From contig WMKK01000002.1 of the NCBI GenBank assembly GCA_012295225.1, forward strand, positions 733,949-797,948: DNA of 64,000 bases, written 5' to 3'. Under the pieces are notes generated by a model that saw only the letters and a list, made by a program, of their open reading frames with translations, did not search any database and was not told where the DNA came from. Below are positions 19,183 through 28,115 of this stretch, piece after piece. Position 1 is the stretch's first letter; every line of letters begins with the position of its first letter. The stretch comes from Ostreococcus mediterraneus (Eukaryota; Chlorophyta; Mamiellophyceae; Mamiellales; Bathycoccaceae). The translations under genes were made by a program, and so were the position numbers.

Positions 19183-19962
19183 TTACGCGATGCCTACTTT
19201 GGCGAGCACCTCGCTAATTTCGGGATGTGCGCCCGGGAGCGCGTCGGCGAAGGCGTACTCGACGTCATCGCCCGCGAGCACAAACGTGCCGCCCAAACGC
19301 AATACGCCCTCAGGTACGCCTGGTTCGCCCTTACGAATCGGTGCGAGCTTAGCAACGTTGGATAAATACGACCACCAATCGCCAAACGTAAAATTCGTGG
19401 GCTTGAGTTTCGCCTGTTCCTTGCTCGGCTTGGCGTCGGTGAACTTTCCAAATCCACACGCTTCGTACAACGCGAAATCGCGCGAGTCATCCACGTACAT
19501 GACATCGCGCGGGATGTCTGGAAACACCTCCAAAAACTTGTTCAACTTTTCTTCGTCGCCGAGGGAGACCATGGTGACGGTTCCGCCGCTCGATTCAATG
19601 CGTTGTCGTTCCGCGGCTACGCTCCTGGCGTAGCTCGCGCAGAACAGTCATCCGAGATGTCTCAACACCACGAGCACGTTCTTCCCGGACGCGTCGCCGA
19701 ACGTGGACCCTATGGTGACGCGCGCGCCGTCAGCGTTGACGACTTGCACGTCGCGAATCGCGCGCGCGCGCACGGTGGCGCCGTTAATGACGACGGAGCG
19801 CGCGGCGACGTCTTCATCGAATGCGCATGCGATTTCACCGCAGTCGAGCGCCGCGCGCGGCGCGATGCGCGCGTGGCGTCCGCGAGGCTGACGCGACGAC
19901 GACGACGACGAATGCGTCGTCGCCTTTGACGTCACCGGGACGGCGACGAGCGCGGTTCGCAT
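19183..19962 (-). CDS. SelU/PRXL2-like (AhpC/TSA) selenoprotein, UGA = selenocysteine at residue 105
   Basis: One frame from ATG at 19962 to TAA at 19183 is interrupted only by TGA at 19650-19648. With that codon read as selenocysteine the protein has 259 residues. The context is VVLRHLG-U-LFC, exactly where PRXL2/SelU-type AhpC/TSA proteins have a CxxC redox pair, giving a UxxC site. Both sides are family-like: GKNVLVVLRHLG before; GGTVTMVSLGDEEKLNKFLE, DVMYVDDSRDFALYEACGFG and FTFGDWWSYL after. The N-terminus resembles a plastid transit peptide. A SECIS-like hairpin lies in the 3' UTR. It is probably a plastid thiol-dependent peroxide-reducing or redox protein. Alternatives (nonsense mutation or intron) are less likely because the frame resumes at once and the hairpin is present. 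The JmjC gene starts 70 bp away divergently. Confidence 0.85.
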
Positions 19963-20032
19963 GGCGACGCGGCGTCACGGAATGACGTGCGCTTTTTCAA
20001 CGCGGTGACGTCACTGCACGCTCGCGCGCATC

Positions 20033-21010
20033 TTGAGCGCCGTCGCTCGCGCGCCTCGCGGCGTGGTCGCGATGGATGCGCACGCGACGATGCCATCGCG
20101 CGCGACGACGCCATCGCGCGGCGCGACGCTCGCGTACACCGTTCCGCGCGTGCCCATCGACGCTCTGAGCGCGAAAGAGTTTGCCGACACTTTTCTCACT
20201 CGAGGCGCACCCGTCATCTTAATCGACGCCGAGCGTCGCGTCGTGCCGACGTGGACCGCGCGCGAGCTCGCAGCAAAATATGGCAACATGCTCGTGCCGC
20301 TCGATGGCGGCGAACGACGCGTGTCGCTCGAGGCGTTTGTGCAAAGTTTCGCGAATGAAGACGCCGGCGGCGCCGGCGCGTCGACGCGCGACGGGTACGC
20401 GAGAAATTTACACGCGAGCGAATACTTTCCCGAGAAAGCACGCGCGCTGCGGCTGCCTGATGCGTTCGGGGAGAATAAATTACGCGATCCGAGCGCGACG
20501 CCGGGCGTGAACGAGCGTTGGAGGGATTGGTTTGAGGTGTTCATTTGCGCCAGAAACGACTCTCTCGCGCGCTTTCCATTTGTGCATCGGGACACGTGTG
20601 GCGTGCACGCGGCATCGTATCAAATCGAAGGCTCGAAGCAATTTACCTTATTTCCACCGAGTGAGCCCGCGGAAGTGATGTACGCGCAAAGTAGCGCCGG
20701 GGGCTCTGGGAATCGTTCGATGATACCGGATATCGACGCGCCCGAAGTGTACGAAAAGTACCCGCGCTTCGCTCGCGCCAGAAGACTCGACATCGACGTA
20801 CATCCAGGTGAAATTCTCGTCATACCTTCCAATTGGTGGCACACCGCCAAGCCGTTACCGAGCGCGTCGGGTGATGACGCATCGATGGCATGTATTTCAG
20901 TCGCCGCGTCCTTTGTGGATGATTCCATATACGAGCGCTTTTTAGATTTACACGGCGAGTTTCGAGCGATGCAATCGCTCCTCGCCGTCGGCGCCGCGCG
21001 AATGACGTAA
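20033..21010 (+). CDS. JmjC/cupin-fold 2-oxoglutarate-Fe(II) oxygenase
   Basis: 325 residues. The JmjC-type core is visible: iron ligands H-x-D in FPFVHRDTCGVHAASYQIEG, the beta strand GSKQFTLFPPSE, and the distal His in VHPGEILVIPSNWWHTAKPL. This arrangement matches small JmjC hydroxylases (cupin_8, JMJD5/FIH-like) rather than large histone demethylases. The substrate could be a protein or a ribosomal component and cannot be told from sequence. The N-terminus has several in-frame ATGs (20033, about 20072); the first is used. It is divergent from the SelU-like gene and followed in the same direction by the CLC channel gene. Confidence 0.8.
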   Translation: MSAVARAPRGVVAMDAHATMPSRATTPSRGATLAYTVPRVPIDALSAKEFADTFLTRGAPVILIDAERRVVPTWTARELAAKYGNMLVPLDGGERRVSLEAFVQSFANEDAGGAGASTRDGYARNLHASEYFPEKARALRLPDAFGENKLRDPSATPGVNERWRDWFEVFICARNDSLARFPFVHRDTCGVHAASYQIEGSKQFTLFPPSEPAEVMYAQSSAGGSGNRSMIPDIDAPEVYEKYPRFARARRLDIDVHPGEILVIPSNWWHTAKPLPSASGDDASMACISVAASFVDDSIYERFLDLHGEFRAMQSLLAVGAARMT

Positions 21011-21145
21011 CGCATAGTCCCATAGCACTTCCTACTAGCTTGTTCAAATGAACCATCGGACGTTGATAATCATTGAAGACGCGTCTCGTGACATCACTGT
21101 GCGACTCGCCGACTACGCCCGCGAGGCTGTGGCATCTTAAGCGCC

Positions 21146-23233
21146 ATGCGCGCGTGCTCGGGTGTGTTCGCCAGTACGAGCGCGTCCGTGCGAGATGCTC
21201 GCACGCCTTCGTCGCGCGCGCGAGCGCCAGGCGCGTGTCGCCGGCGCGCTGGCGGCAGATTTGAGGTGCCCCAGCCTCGCGGGTCACGGTGTCAGCTCGC
21301 ATCGGCTTCAAATCGCGCGCCAGTGGCGTCGTCGCCCTCGGGCGCGAACGCAGAGGATGGAAAAGATCCAGAGCAACAAGTGCTACTGCTCACGGCGGCG
21401 GCGGTGGGTCTAGGCGCGGGGTTGGCCGTGAGCGGGTTTAACACTGCGGAGCGGTTCTTGCACGACGTCGTCTTCGCGGCGCCCGCCGCGGCGTGGGTCG
21501 CCGACGTCGCGAGCGACTCCGCGCGCGCCACGGCGCTGACGATACTTGCACCGACCGGTGCGGGGTTTGCGGTGAGCGCATTACGGTACGCCGCGGGTGG
21601 GTTTATTGGAGAGGCGAATCCACGCGAGGCGAAGACGTCGGCCGGCGACGTCGCCGAGTTTACGAGCACAGATGATTACGCGGGTTTTGACTTGAGTGAT
21701 TTTGAAATCAACGCCACAGACAATGCGTTGGTGATTGAAGAGAAGCGCGAGTCAGTTTCAGTCGGAGGGAAGGTTCTAGCGAAGACGGCGGCGGCGGTGA
21801 TGACGCTCGGGACGGGGTGCTCGCTCGGCCCAGAAGGTCCGAGCGTGGAAATCGGAGCCGCCGTAGCCGAGCGTGTGGGCGCTGCGTTTCCGAGCGGCGC
21901 ACCGAGTCGTTTAGGGCTCATCGCCGCAGGCGCAGCCGCGGGACTGTCGGCGGGATTCGGCGCGCCGATTGCGGGATTATTCTTTGGATTTGAATCTATA
22001 CTCGTTCCAGGTTCAAAGGATGGCAATGTAAACACGGGCGCGGCGACGACGGAAATGGTCATCTTGGCGAGCGTCTTGTCAACAGTAGTGACGACGGCTA
22101 TTTTAGGAAAGCCGCCGACTGTAGAAGTGCCGCCTTTTGAACTGTTGGATCTGGTAGAGCTGCCGCTTTATTTACCGCTCGGTTTGGCGTGCGGTGCCAC
22201 GGCGGTGGCGCTACGCAAATTGAACAACGCGTTTGACGACGTCGCAGAAACCTTTGTCGCGAAGTCGCGTGAAAAAGGGGGACTTGGCATCGACCGCGCG
22301 TGGCATGCACCAATCGGCGGGTTCATTCTAGGTTGCCTGGCGGTGAAATTCCCTCAAGTGACGTATCAGGGATTTGACAACGTAAACGCGCTGCTGGTGA
22401 AGAACGCCACATTGACATACACACCGCTCGTATTAGGCGAGCTCGTGTTGGTCAAACTCATCGCGACATCGATGTGTCGCGGTGCTGGATTAGTCGGTGG
22501 TGTGTATGCACCGTCACTGTTTATGGGCGCCGCGCTCGGAAGCGCGTATGGCGAATTGCTCGCGCCGCTAGCGTCGTCATTCGTCGCTCCGCCCCAAGCA
22601 TACGCGCTCGTTGGTATGGCTGGCGTTCTCGCGGGCGTGTGTCGCGTACCACTCACAGCTATTCTTCTTCTCTTCGAGCTTACGCATGACTATAGAATCA
22701 TCGTACCTCTCATGGCGACGGTCTCCGTCTCGAGCTGGCTCGTGAATAATTCGGAAAGCAAAGCCATCACGCCCGAAGACATGGGTGTGGCTGCATTGGC
22801 CACGACCCTCGTTGCGCGCCCACGAGACGTCATGCGTGAAGATATTGCGACGTTAGACGATTCGGCGACTCTTGAAGATGCAGCAGAGGCGCTATTGGCG
22901 GTGGCGGATACGGCGAATCCTCCCCCGTGCGTCTTTGTATGCGCGAAGAGCACTGGAACGTTCATCGGCGCCGTGTCTGCGTTGAGCGTTACAAACGCGC
23001 TTAAGTCGCAGGCGAGTATAATGAGGAAAGAAACAAGTATCATGACTGCGATCGACAAACCTGACGTCGTCAATGCCGATGCTCGTCTGCAGGACTTTGT
23101 AAACGCAAGCCGCAACCGAGCATTCGCCGTCGTCCTCGATAGCTCGAAGAGACCTTTAGGCGCCCTCGAAATGACAGCAGCAATCAAGCAAAGCGAACGC
23201 GAACGTTTACGAGCAGCATTACGCTCGTTGTAA
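21146..23233 (+). CDS. CLC-family chloride channel/transporter, plastid-type with CBS domains
   Basis: 695 residues. An N-terminus of about 75 residues looks like an organelle transit peptide. The CLC core follows: GTGCSLGPEGPSVEIGAAVA (selectivity motif with the gating glutamate kept), AAGAAAGLSAGFGAPIAGLF, and GAGLVGGVYAPSLFMGAALG (GxFxP-like third motif). Two CBS domains occupy about 555-690 (PRDVMREDIATLDDSATLED; NADARLQDFVNASRNRAFAV). The transit-like start and the LGPEGP form resemble plant CLC-e/f, which act in thylakoid or Golgi membranes. Anion channel versus exchanger cannot be settled by eye. Confidence 0.88.
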   Translation: MRACSGVFASTSASVRDARTPSSRARAPGACRRRAGGRFEVPQPRGSRCQLASASNRAPVASSPSGANAEDGKDPEQQVLLLTAAAVGLGAGLAVSGFNTAERFLHDVVFAAPAAAWVADVASDSARATALTILAPTGAGFAVSALRYAAGGFIGEANPREAKTSAGDVAEFTSTDDYAGFDLSDFEINATDNALVIEEKRESVSVGGKVLAKTAAAVMTLGTGCSLGPEGPSVEIGAAVAERVGAAFPSGAPSRLGLIAAGAAAGLSAGFGAPIAGLFFGFESILVPGSKDGNVNTGAATTEMVILASVLSTVVTTAILGKPPTVEVPPFELLDLVELPLYLPLGLACGATAVALRKLNNAFDDVAETFVAKSREKGGLGIDRAWHAPIGGFILGCLAVKFPQVTYQGFDNVNALLVKNATLTYTPLVLGELVLVKLIATSMCRGAGLVGGVYAPSLFMGAALGSAYGELLAPLASSFVAPPQAYALVGMAGVLAGVCRVPLTAILLLFELTHDYRIIVPLMATVSVSSWLVNNSESKAITPEDMGVAALATTLVARPRDVMREDIATLDDSATLEDAAEALLAVADTANPPPCVFVCAKSTGTFIGAVSALSVTNALKSQASIMRKETSIMTAIDKPDVVNADARLQDFVNASRNRAFAVVLDSSKRPLGALEMTAAIKQSERERLRAALRSL

Positions 23234-23259
23234 TTATCTATACATTCTTTTTAAACAAG

Positions 23260-26013
23260 CTATTCTACGCGGTTCACTGTGGCCATTTCATCAACGGCTT
23301 GACCGTTGGCGTCGCGCCAACCGAGTTTCAAACGCATCGCTATGGGCTTCACCCCATGCTCAGAGTTCACCACGGTCATGCGTTGCGTCACAGGAACGTT
23401 CGGTTGAAGAGTCGATCCACTCGCCGCTTGCATGGTGAGCGTCATGGACTTGGGCACCGCGGCTTGCAGAGAGAATTGTTCAATAACTCCCGGGCCAGAG
23501 TTCACGTATTGCGCGCTGATGAGTGTTTCACTTGGATCAAGTGGATTCGGGTTCGATGTCGTAAAGATGATGGATAACGGACCATTGGTGTATACCTGGG
23601 CAGGTGGTGCTGGTGGCGTGGGGACCGACGCCACTGGTGGAGCAGGAGCGGTCCCAGCGTCATTCATCAAATCCAACAGCGAACCCGTGGACGTGGCTTG
23701 CGGTGCGCTGGTAATAGGCGACGCACTTCCCATGAGATCCAGCAAGTCGACTTGTGCCGATGGCGCCGCAACGGCAGCTGCAGGTGATCCTTGTATGGGC
23801 GGCGCTAGATTCATGAACGGATCGGCGCCCTCGGCGCTCGGCGAAGGCACGACTGGTGAAGACATCAAATCACCCAAAATATCCACCGGTGCAGCAACTG
23901 TTTTCTTAGCCACCGGTGTCGTAGAAACTGCAATGTCCGCTCCACTCATAAGATCCGCGAGTGCATCGGCCGAAGATGTGCGAGGTTGGCTGCTCGCGGC
24001 TGGAACGCCGCCGCCGAGCATTTCACCAAGTAAATCGACCGCTTGTGCGGCTTTCGCGGGCGTGACGGATGCTGGCGTAGTTTCTCCGCTGAGTAAGTCA
24101 TTGAGTAAGTCTACACCACTCGCGTTTGCGCTCGACGGCGTTTGATCGTCGCCACCAAAATTTAACAAGTCGCCGAAACCGCCCAGAGTCGCCGTCTGTG
24201 TCTTTTTCTGAGCGAGCGTTTCCATAGTATCCGCGGCGATAAACTTAGGCGCCTCTGGAGGTGGCATATGTTCGAACACAATCTCACGTAGTTCTGGCGG
24301 CTGCATGAAAGTCGCCTTGTACTCGTGCGCACGCTTCTGCGTTTCAATGTCCATGTCGGTCTCGTACTTTGAAAGCAAAGGCGCGATGTTCGCAGCTTCA
24401 TTCGGGTCGCGTACGGCAATCTTGGCTAACGCCGTCATAATCAACGGATTCAGCTTCTCATACTTGGAATTGTTCAAAAGCATCGTCATTAACTTCACAA
24501 CGTCATTATGTCGCACTTTTGTCAACACTTCGCCCTCGATTGGCGCTGCATGCACCATGGCGTCTGAATATTCGCCACATACCCACGTTGCAACGGAGCA
24601 CAAAGAAACCTTGGCATCTTCTTCGCAAGCCGCGCGATAGAGCGCTCGGCCGGCGTAGCCATGTAATGGTGGCGTACGCGCAACGAGTCCCATGAAATCG
24701 TTACACTCAAACTCATCAATGTACTGTCCGGCGCGGACGAGTAGCGTTATAAACGAGTCTACGTACCATTGCTTACTTGGTGAGAATTTCAGCGCCAACG
24801 CCGAAATTTTCTTCGCTAGTTCTGGTTTGAACTCCTCGTCGCACACATCGAGGTATTCCAATAACTCACTCGCGAGTGTTGTAATATTCTTTGCGTTCAC
24901 TAAGCTATACACAAGATGCAAAGCGCTGCGTCGAATAGTGACGTCAGTGTCCTTAACACAGTCGACGATGACCGAGCGATGACGCTGAATAGCCTGCGTG
25001 TCGATCGCCACCACTTTCGCCAACGTATTCAACGCCACGTATCGTATGTTGTTATCCTTGTTCTGCAAAAATCTACCCAAGATGTTGACCGCCAACACAC
25101 GCAAGCCGCCGATTGATTCTATAGCGATGATGGTTTCGACAGCCTCGTACAGGATTGCGTTGCCCGCGTTCTTCGACCCGTCCGTGTTTGACGCAATTTG
25201 CGCTAATATATCACTCATAGCATCGCTCGCATCGGCATCACCGGCACCGAGTACTCGAAGTAAACGTAACAACGCCACTTGCAAGAATGGATCCGCATGT
25301 CCGGCGATGTCGTGCTCGGCGCTCTTTCCGGCGTAAATTAATGACTTCAACACTTTAGACAACATGGGTACTTGCGCGCGCATTCTGGCACAAATCTCTT
25401 CATTCATCTCGCACATATCTGTCGCCAACGTACACGCAGCTAGAAGAACCCCATGGTGTCTGTCACCCAGTAGCTTTTCCGACGCTTCTACAAAGTCCTC
25501 CGCCAACTCGGGCACTTTTCGAACCACGCGCGTCGCCGTCAACGCCGCCTTCTTGCGTACGTAACTATTAGAATGCCCTAACAACTCGATCACCTCCCCG
25601 GCGACATCTCTCGCCATTTCAGCGCTACAAATGCTCCCCAACATACACAATCCAAGTCCAACGACATAGTTGTTCTTGTGCGTCAAATCATTCTTCACGC
25701 TATTCGTCACCAACATCGTCACCTCGGTGTTTTCATCCAACAGCAACATCAACCCAAGATACCCGATGCGCTTCTCTGGAAACCCCGGCGACGCGGTCAA
25801 TCGCACGCATTCCATCTGTCCAAAGTGTGATGGGTACCCTAACATGTGCGCAAACATCAGCTTGGCGACGTTTCTCGGAATCAAATGCGACTCTGATGGA
25901 TTGCGAAAACTCTCGCGTATCGCGCTCGACTCTCTCGCGATCACCGCGCGCTCCTCCGCCGCGGTCTTGCAGTCGCGCACCTTGCGAATCAAGTCTCGCA
26001 AACGCAGCGACAT
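23260..26013 (-). CDS. AP-1 complex gamma-adaptin
   Basis: 917 residues. The N-terminus MSLRLRDLIRKVRDCKTAAE is that of gamma-adaptin, after which come adaptin-N HEAT repeats (KLMFAHMLGYPSHFGQMECV, LTASPGFPEKRIGYLGLMLL, NSYVRKKAALTATRVVRKVP) to about 580. A Ser/Ala/Thr/Pro hinge with repeated DLL and DLM boxes (clathrin or accessory binding) covers about 660-800. The C-terminal gamma-ear starts near 800 (NGPLSIIFTTSNPNPLDPSE). AP-1 sorts cargo at the trans-Golgi network and endosomes. The frame is open to an ATG at 26181, but the family start is at 26013, 97 bp from the divergent eIF2B gamma ATG. Confidence 0.95.
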   Translation of the reverse strand: MSLRLRDLIRKVRDCKTAAEERAVIARESSAIRESFRNPSESHLIPRNVAKLMFAHMLGYPSHFGQMECVRLTASPGFPEKRIGYLGLMLLLDENTEVTMLVTNSVKNDLTHKNNYVVGLGLCMLGSICSAEMARDVAGEVIELLGHSNSYVRKKAALTATRVVRKVPELAEDFVEASEKLLGDRHHGVLLAACTLATDMCEMNEEICARMRAQVPMLSKVLKSLIYAGKSAEHDIAGHADPFLQVALLRLLRVLGAGDADASDAMSDILAQIASNTDGSKNAGNAILYEAVETIIAIESIGGLRVLAVNILGRFLQNKDNNIRYVALNTLAKVVAIDTQAIQRHRSVIVDCVKDTDVTIRRSALHLVYSLVNAKNITTLASELLEYLDVCDEEFKPELAKKISALALKFSPSKQWYVDSFITLLVRAGQYIDEFECNDFMGLVARTPPLHGYAGRALYRAACEEDAKVSLCSVATWVCGEYSDAMVHAAPIEGEVLTKVRHNDVVKLMTMLLNNSKYEKLNPLIMTALAKIAVRDPNEAANIAPLLSKYETDMDIETQKRAHEYKATFMQPPELREIVFEHMPPPEAPKFIAADTMETLAQKKTQTATLGGFGDLLNFGGDDQTPSSANASGVDLLNDLLSGETTPASVTPAKAAQAVDLLGEMLGGGVPAASSQPRTSSADALADLMSGADIAVSTTPVAKKTVAAPVDILGDLMSSPVVPSPSAEGADPFMNLAPPIQGSPAAAVAAPSAQVDLLDLMGSASPITSAPQATSTGSLLDLMNDAGTAPAPPVASVPTPPAPPAQVYTNGPLSIIFTTSNPNPLDPSETLISAQYVNSGPGVIEQFSLQAAVPKSMTLTMQAASGSTLQPNVPVTQRMTVVNSEHGVKPIAMRLKLGWRDANGQAVDEMATVNRVE

Positions 26014-26110
26014 GATTCGCGGATGATGACGTCGTGTGCGCGGCGGCGGGCGCTGACGCGTGCGCGTCACCGAGTGTGGTTTCGCGGTTGACTCGCATCG
26101 CGCGTCAAAC

Positions 26111-27367
26111 ATGCGCACGCACGGGGTCGTCCTCGCTCTCGGCGCCGCCGACGCGACGACGGACGCGCTGTTGATAGACAACTCGTCGCGCTTCTTGCTC
26201 GAATGCGGGTTACAACCGCTGGTGTATCACGCGGTACGCGCGATCGCATCGATGAAGCGGCACGCGTGTTCTGGCATCACCGTCGTCGCTGCGGGCGATG
26301 CGCACGCGGGCGTCCTGCGCGAATGCATCGCGAGATGGCGCGCGAACGATGCGAGCGGGATATTCGCTGCGAACGTGGACATTGACGTCATGGCGGTGGA
26401 TGAGGATGCGGACACGGCGCGCGCGTTGGCGGCGGCGGAGGCGTCGGTGGATGGTCGAACGACGACGTTAGTCGTCGTTCACGGCGACGTCGTCACGGAC
26501 GTGGCGTTGGATGATATGCTGAGTCATCACATGTGTGCGCAGGCGATGGCGACGTGCGCGTTAGCGGGGAAGAGGCTGTGGGATGTGGTGGAGACGAAGG
26601 CGGGTCGGGCACCGAAAGGGATGCGGTACGTCGGCGTCGACGCGGAGGAGCAAAAGGTGGTGCTCCTCGCTGGTGGTGAACGCGACGAGGCGATGAAACG
26701 ATTGAAGCTGCATCGTTCGGCGTTGAATTCCAACGCGGAGATGGTGATTCGAACGGATTTGACGGATGCAAAAGTGTACGCGTTGGAGGCGAGAGAGACG
26801 TTTGCGTTGCTCAAAGAGAAGACGTATTTGCGAAGCGTACAGTTTGATTTAATGCCGTACTTGTGCGCCGAACAGTTTCGTGCGGAGGGTGCGCGTGCGG
26901 TAGCGGCGTTCATGGTGAAACCGGAGAATTATTGCGTCGTTGTGGATTCGGCAAAGCCGGCGCTATTGGAGGCGAGTCGAGAAATCACGAGCGAATTCCA
27001 TCATATGAACGATAAGCCCTTGAGCAAGTACGACAACGTCGTCGACGGGAGTACCGTTATCGGTGCCAAGTCCACGATCGGACCCGGGTGTGCGGTTGGC
27101 GCGCAGTGCTCATTCAANGAGAAGTGTTCGGTGAAGAAGTCTGTGATTCTTTCCGACTGTGAAGTAGGCGCCGGGGTGAAAATCAGCAACTCGCTAATCT
27201 TGCGCGGCGCGCAAATTGGCGATGGGGCGCAAATTCAGGGCTCTATTATCGGTCCGAGTGCGGTGATCGGTGCGCGGGCGACAGTGAAAGATTCCATCGT
27301 CGGCGCGCAGTACGAAGTCGAAAGCGACGACGACATCACGTCAGAAACGCTCAAGCGCAAGGATTAG
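26111..27367 (+). CDS. eIF2B gamma subunit (GCD1/EIF2B3 type)
   Basis: 418 residues. eIF2B is the guanine exchange factor for eIF2; gamma pairs with epsilon. An N-terminal nucleotidyltransferase-like domain (LLECGLQPLVYHAVRAIASM; TTLVVVHGDVVTDVALDDML) is followed by a left-handed beta-helix of hexapeptide repeats. The most diagnostic parts are EKCSVKKSVILSDCEVGAGV, ISNSLILRGAQIGDGAQIQG and SIIGPSAVIGARATVKDSIV, close to EIF2B3. The usual sugar-nucleotide pyrophosphorylase signature at the N-terminus is not kept, as is usual for this family. Codon 336 is AAN because base 27118 is undetermined (Asn or Lys). An in-frame ATG at 26060 is possible, but 26111 is preferred. Confidence 0.88.
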   Translation: MRTHGVVLALGAADATTDALLIDNSSRFLLECGLQPLVYHAVRAIASMKRHACSGITVVAAGDAHAGVLRECIARWRANDASGIFAANVDIDVMAVDEDADTARALAAAEASVDGRTTTLVVVHGDVVTDVALDDMLSHHMCAQAMATCALAGKRLWDVVETKAGRAPKGMRYVGVDAEEQKVVLLAGGERDEAMKRLKLHRSALNSNAEMVIRTDLTDAKVYALEARETFALLKEKTYLRSVQFDLMPYLCAEQFRAEGARAVAAFMVKPENYCVVVDSAKPALLEASREITSEFHHMNDKPLSKYDNVVDGSTVIGAKSTIGPGCAVGAQCSFXEKCSVKKSVILSDCEVGAGVKISNSLILRGAQIGDGAQIQGSIIGPSAVIGARATVKDSIVGAQYEVESDDDITSETLKRKD

Positions 27368-27586
27368 GCAGCGACGTCGGTTGAGTTTGCGGACGCCGAC
27401 GAATTAGCCAAGGCGTCAAAACGCACTCAAACTTTAGCTCACGATACTATGGATAATACATACAACATTCTCTAGCATTCTAAAACACGTGGCATAAGAA
27501 AAACATTCTTTACAGTGCAGTACGGCGCTTGGCCGCTCTCATGGTTGGTCGCTCAAGGCAACGAACGCGACGAAAACGCACGCCTA

Positions 27587-28072
27587 CTACATCCCTCCCG
27601 CCAGACGCACCAAGCTCGCCTCAATCGCCAAAACCTCAAACAAACACGCACGTTCATTTATTTCATCCACCATCGTCAACGCGCTCCACAACACCTTGAC
27701 ATCGCTCTCGTCCACGCGTAGCACGCACGTCCCGTCCTCGACGCGCGCGCCGCACACCTCAAACGCCTTAGCCCCACCCACGGCACCGTGCGCGCGCGTC
27801 AACGCCACGCGCACCGCACCTTCCACCGTCGCCACGTCCACGCACGCGCGCATGCGCGAATCATCCCCCACGAGCGTCCTACGCGAGCCAACACACGACG
27901 CGCACAAAGTCAGTCAGTCAATGTCACGACCGCGACGCGATGACGCGCGCTCACACGCGCGCGGGACGCTCGGCGCCGTCGCGCGCACGCACATGCGAAT
28001 CTTAACGTACGCGCTCGGTCGACCGAGCTCGTACGTCTTTTGCGCCACGTCGCGCGACGCGGGTGTCGGCAT
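27587..28072 (-). CDS. RPP14: RNase P/MRP protein subunit Rpp14 (Rpp14/Pop5 family), 2 exons
   Basis: Exon 1 is 27993-28072 and exon 2 is 27587-27878. The 114-nt intron has a GTGCGT donor, repeated CTGAC boxes and a TAG acceptor, phase 2. The joined protein has 123 residues (human RPP14 has 124). Exon 1 gives MPTPASRDVAQKTYELGRPS, comparable to the human start MPAPAATYERVVYKNPSEYH. Exon 2 has AVRVALTRAHGAVGGAKAFE, VKVLWSALTMVDEINERACL and FEVLAIEASLVRLAGG, matching the family strand order. It should be a nuclear/nucleolar component of RNase P or MRP, which process tRNA and rRNA. Its ATG is only 43 bp from the divergent DUF1997 gene. The function call is from family pattern; the exon join is from splice signals and phase. 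Confidence 0.85.
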
Positions 28073-28115
28073 CGCCGCGCGGCGCGATGTGCCGCACAAG
28101 TCGCCGCGCGCACAC
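28073..28115. promoter_or_regulatory. 43-bp gap between divergent start codons (RPP14 / DUF1997)
   Basis: The two ATGs face away from each other with only 43 bp between them. Both 5' UTRs must be tiny or the transcripts must overlap at their 5' ends. The core promoter elements probably lie inside one or both first exons. Confidence 0.5.

Noticed and set aside
19648-19650. TGA in the SelU-like gene as a true stop, making a broken gene or two genes
   Set aside because: The frame continues with conserved family sequence at once, the codon sits at the redox Cys position, and a SECIS-like hairpin follows the gene.
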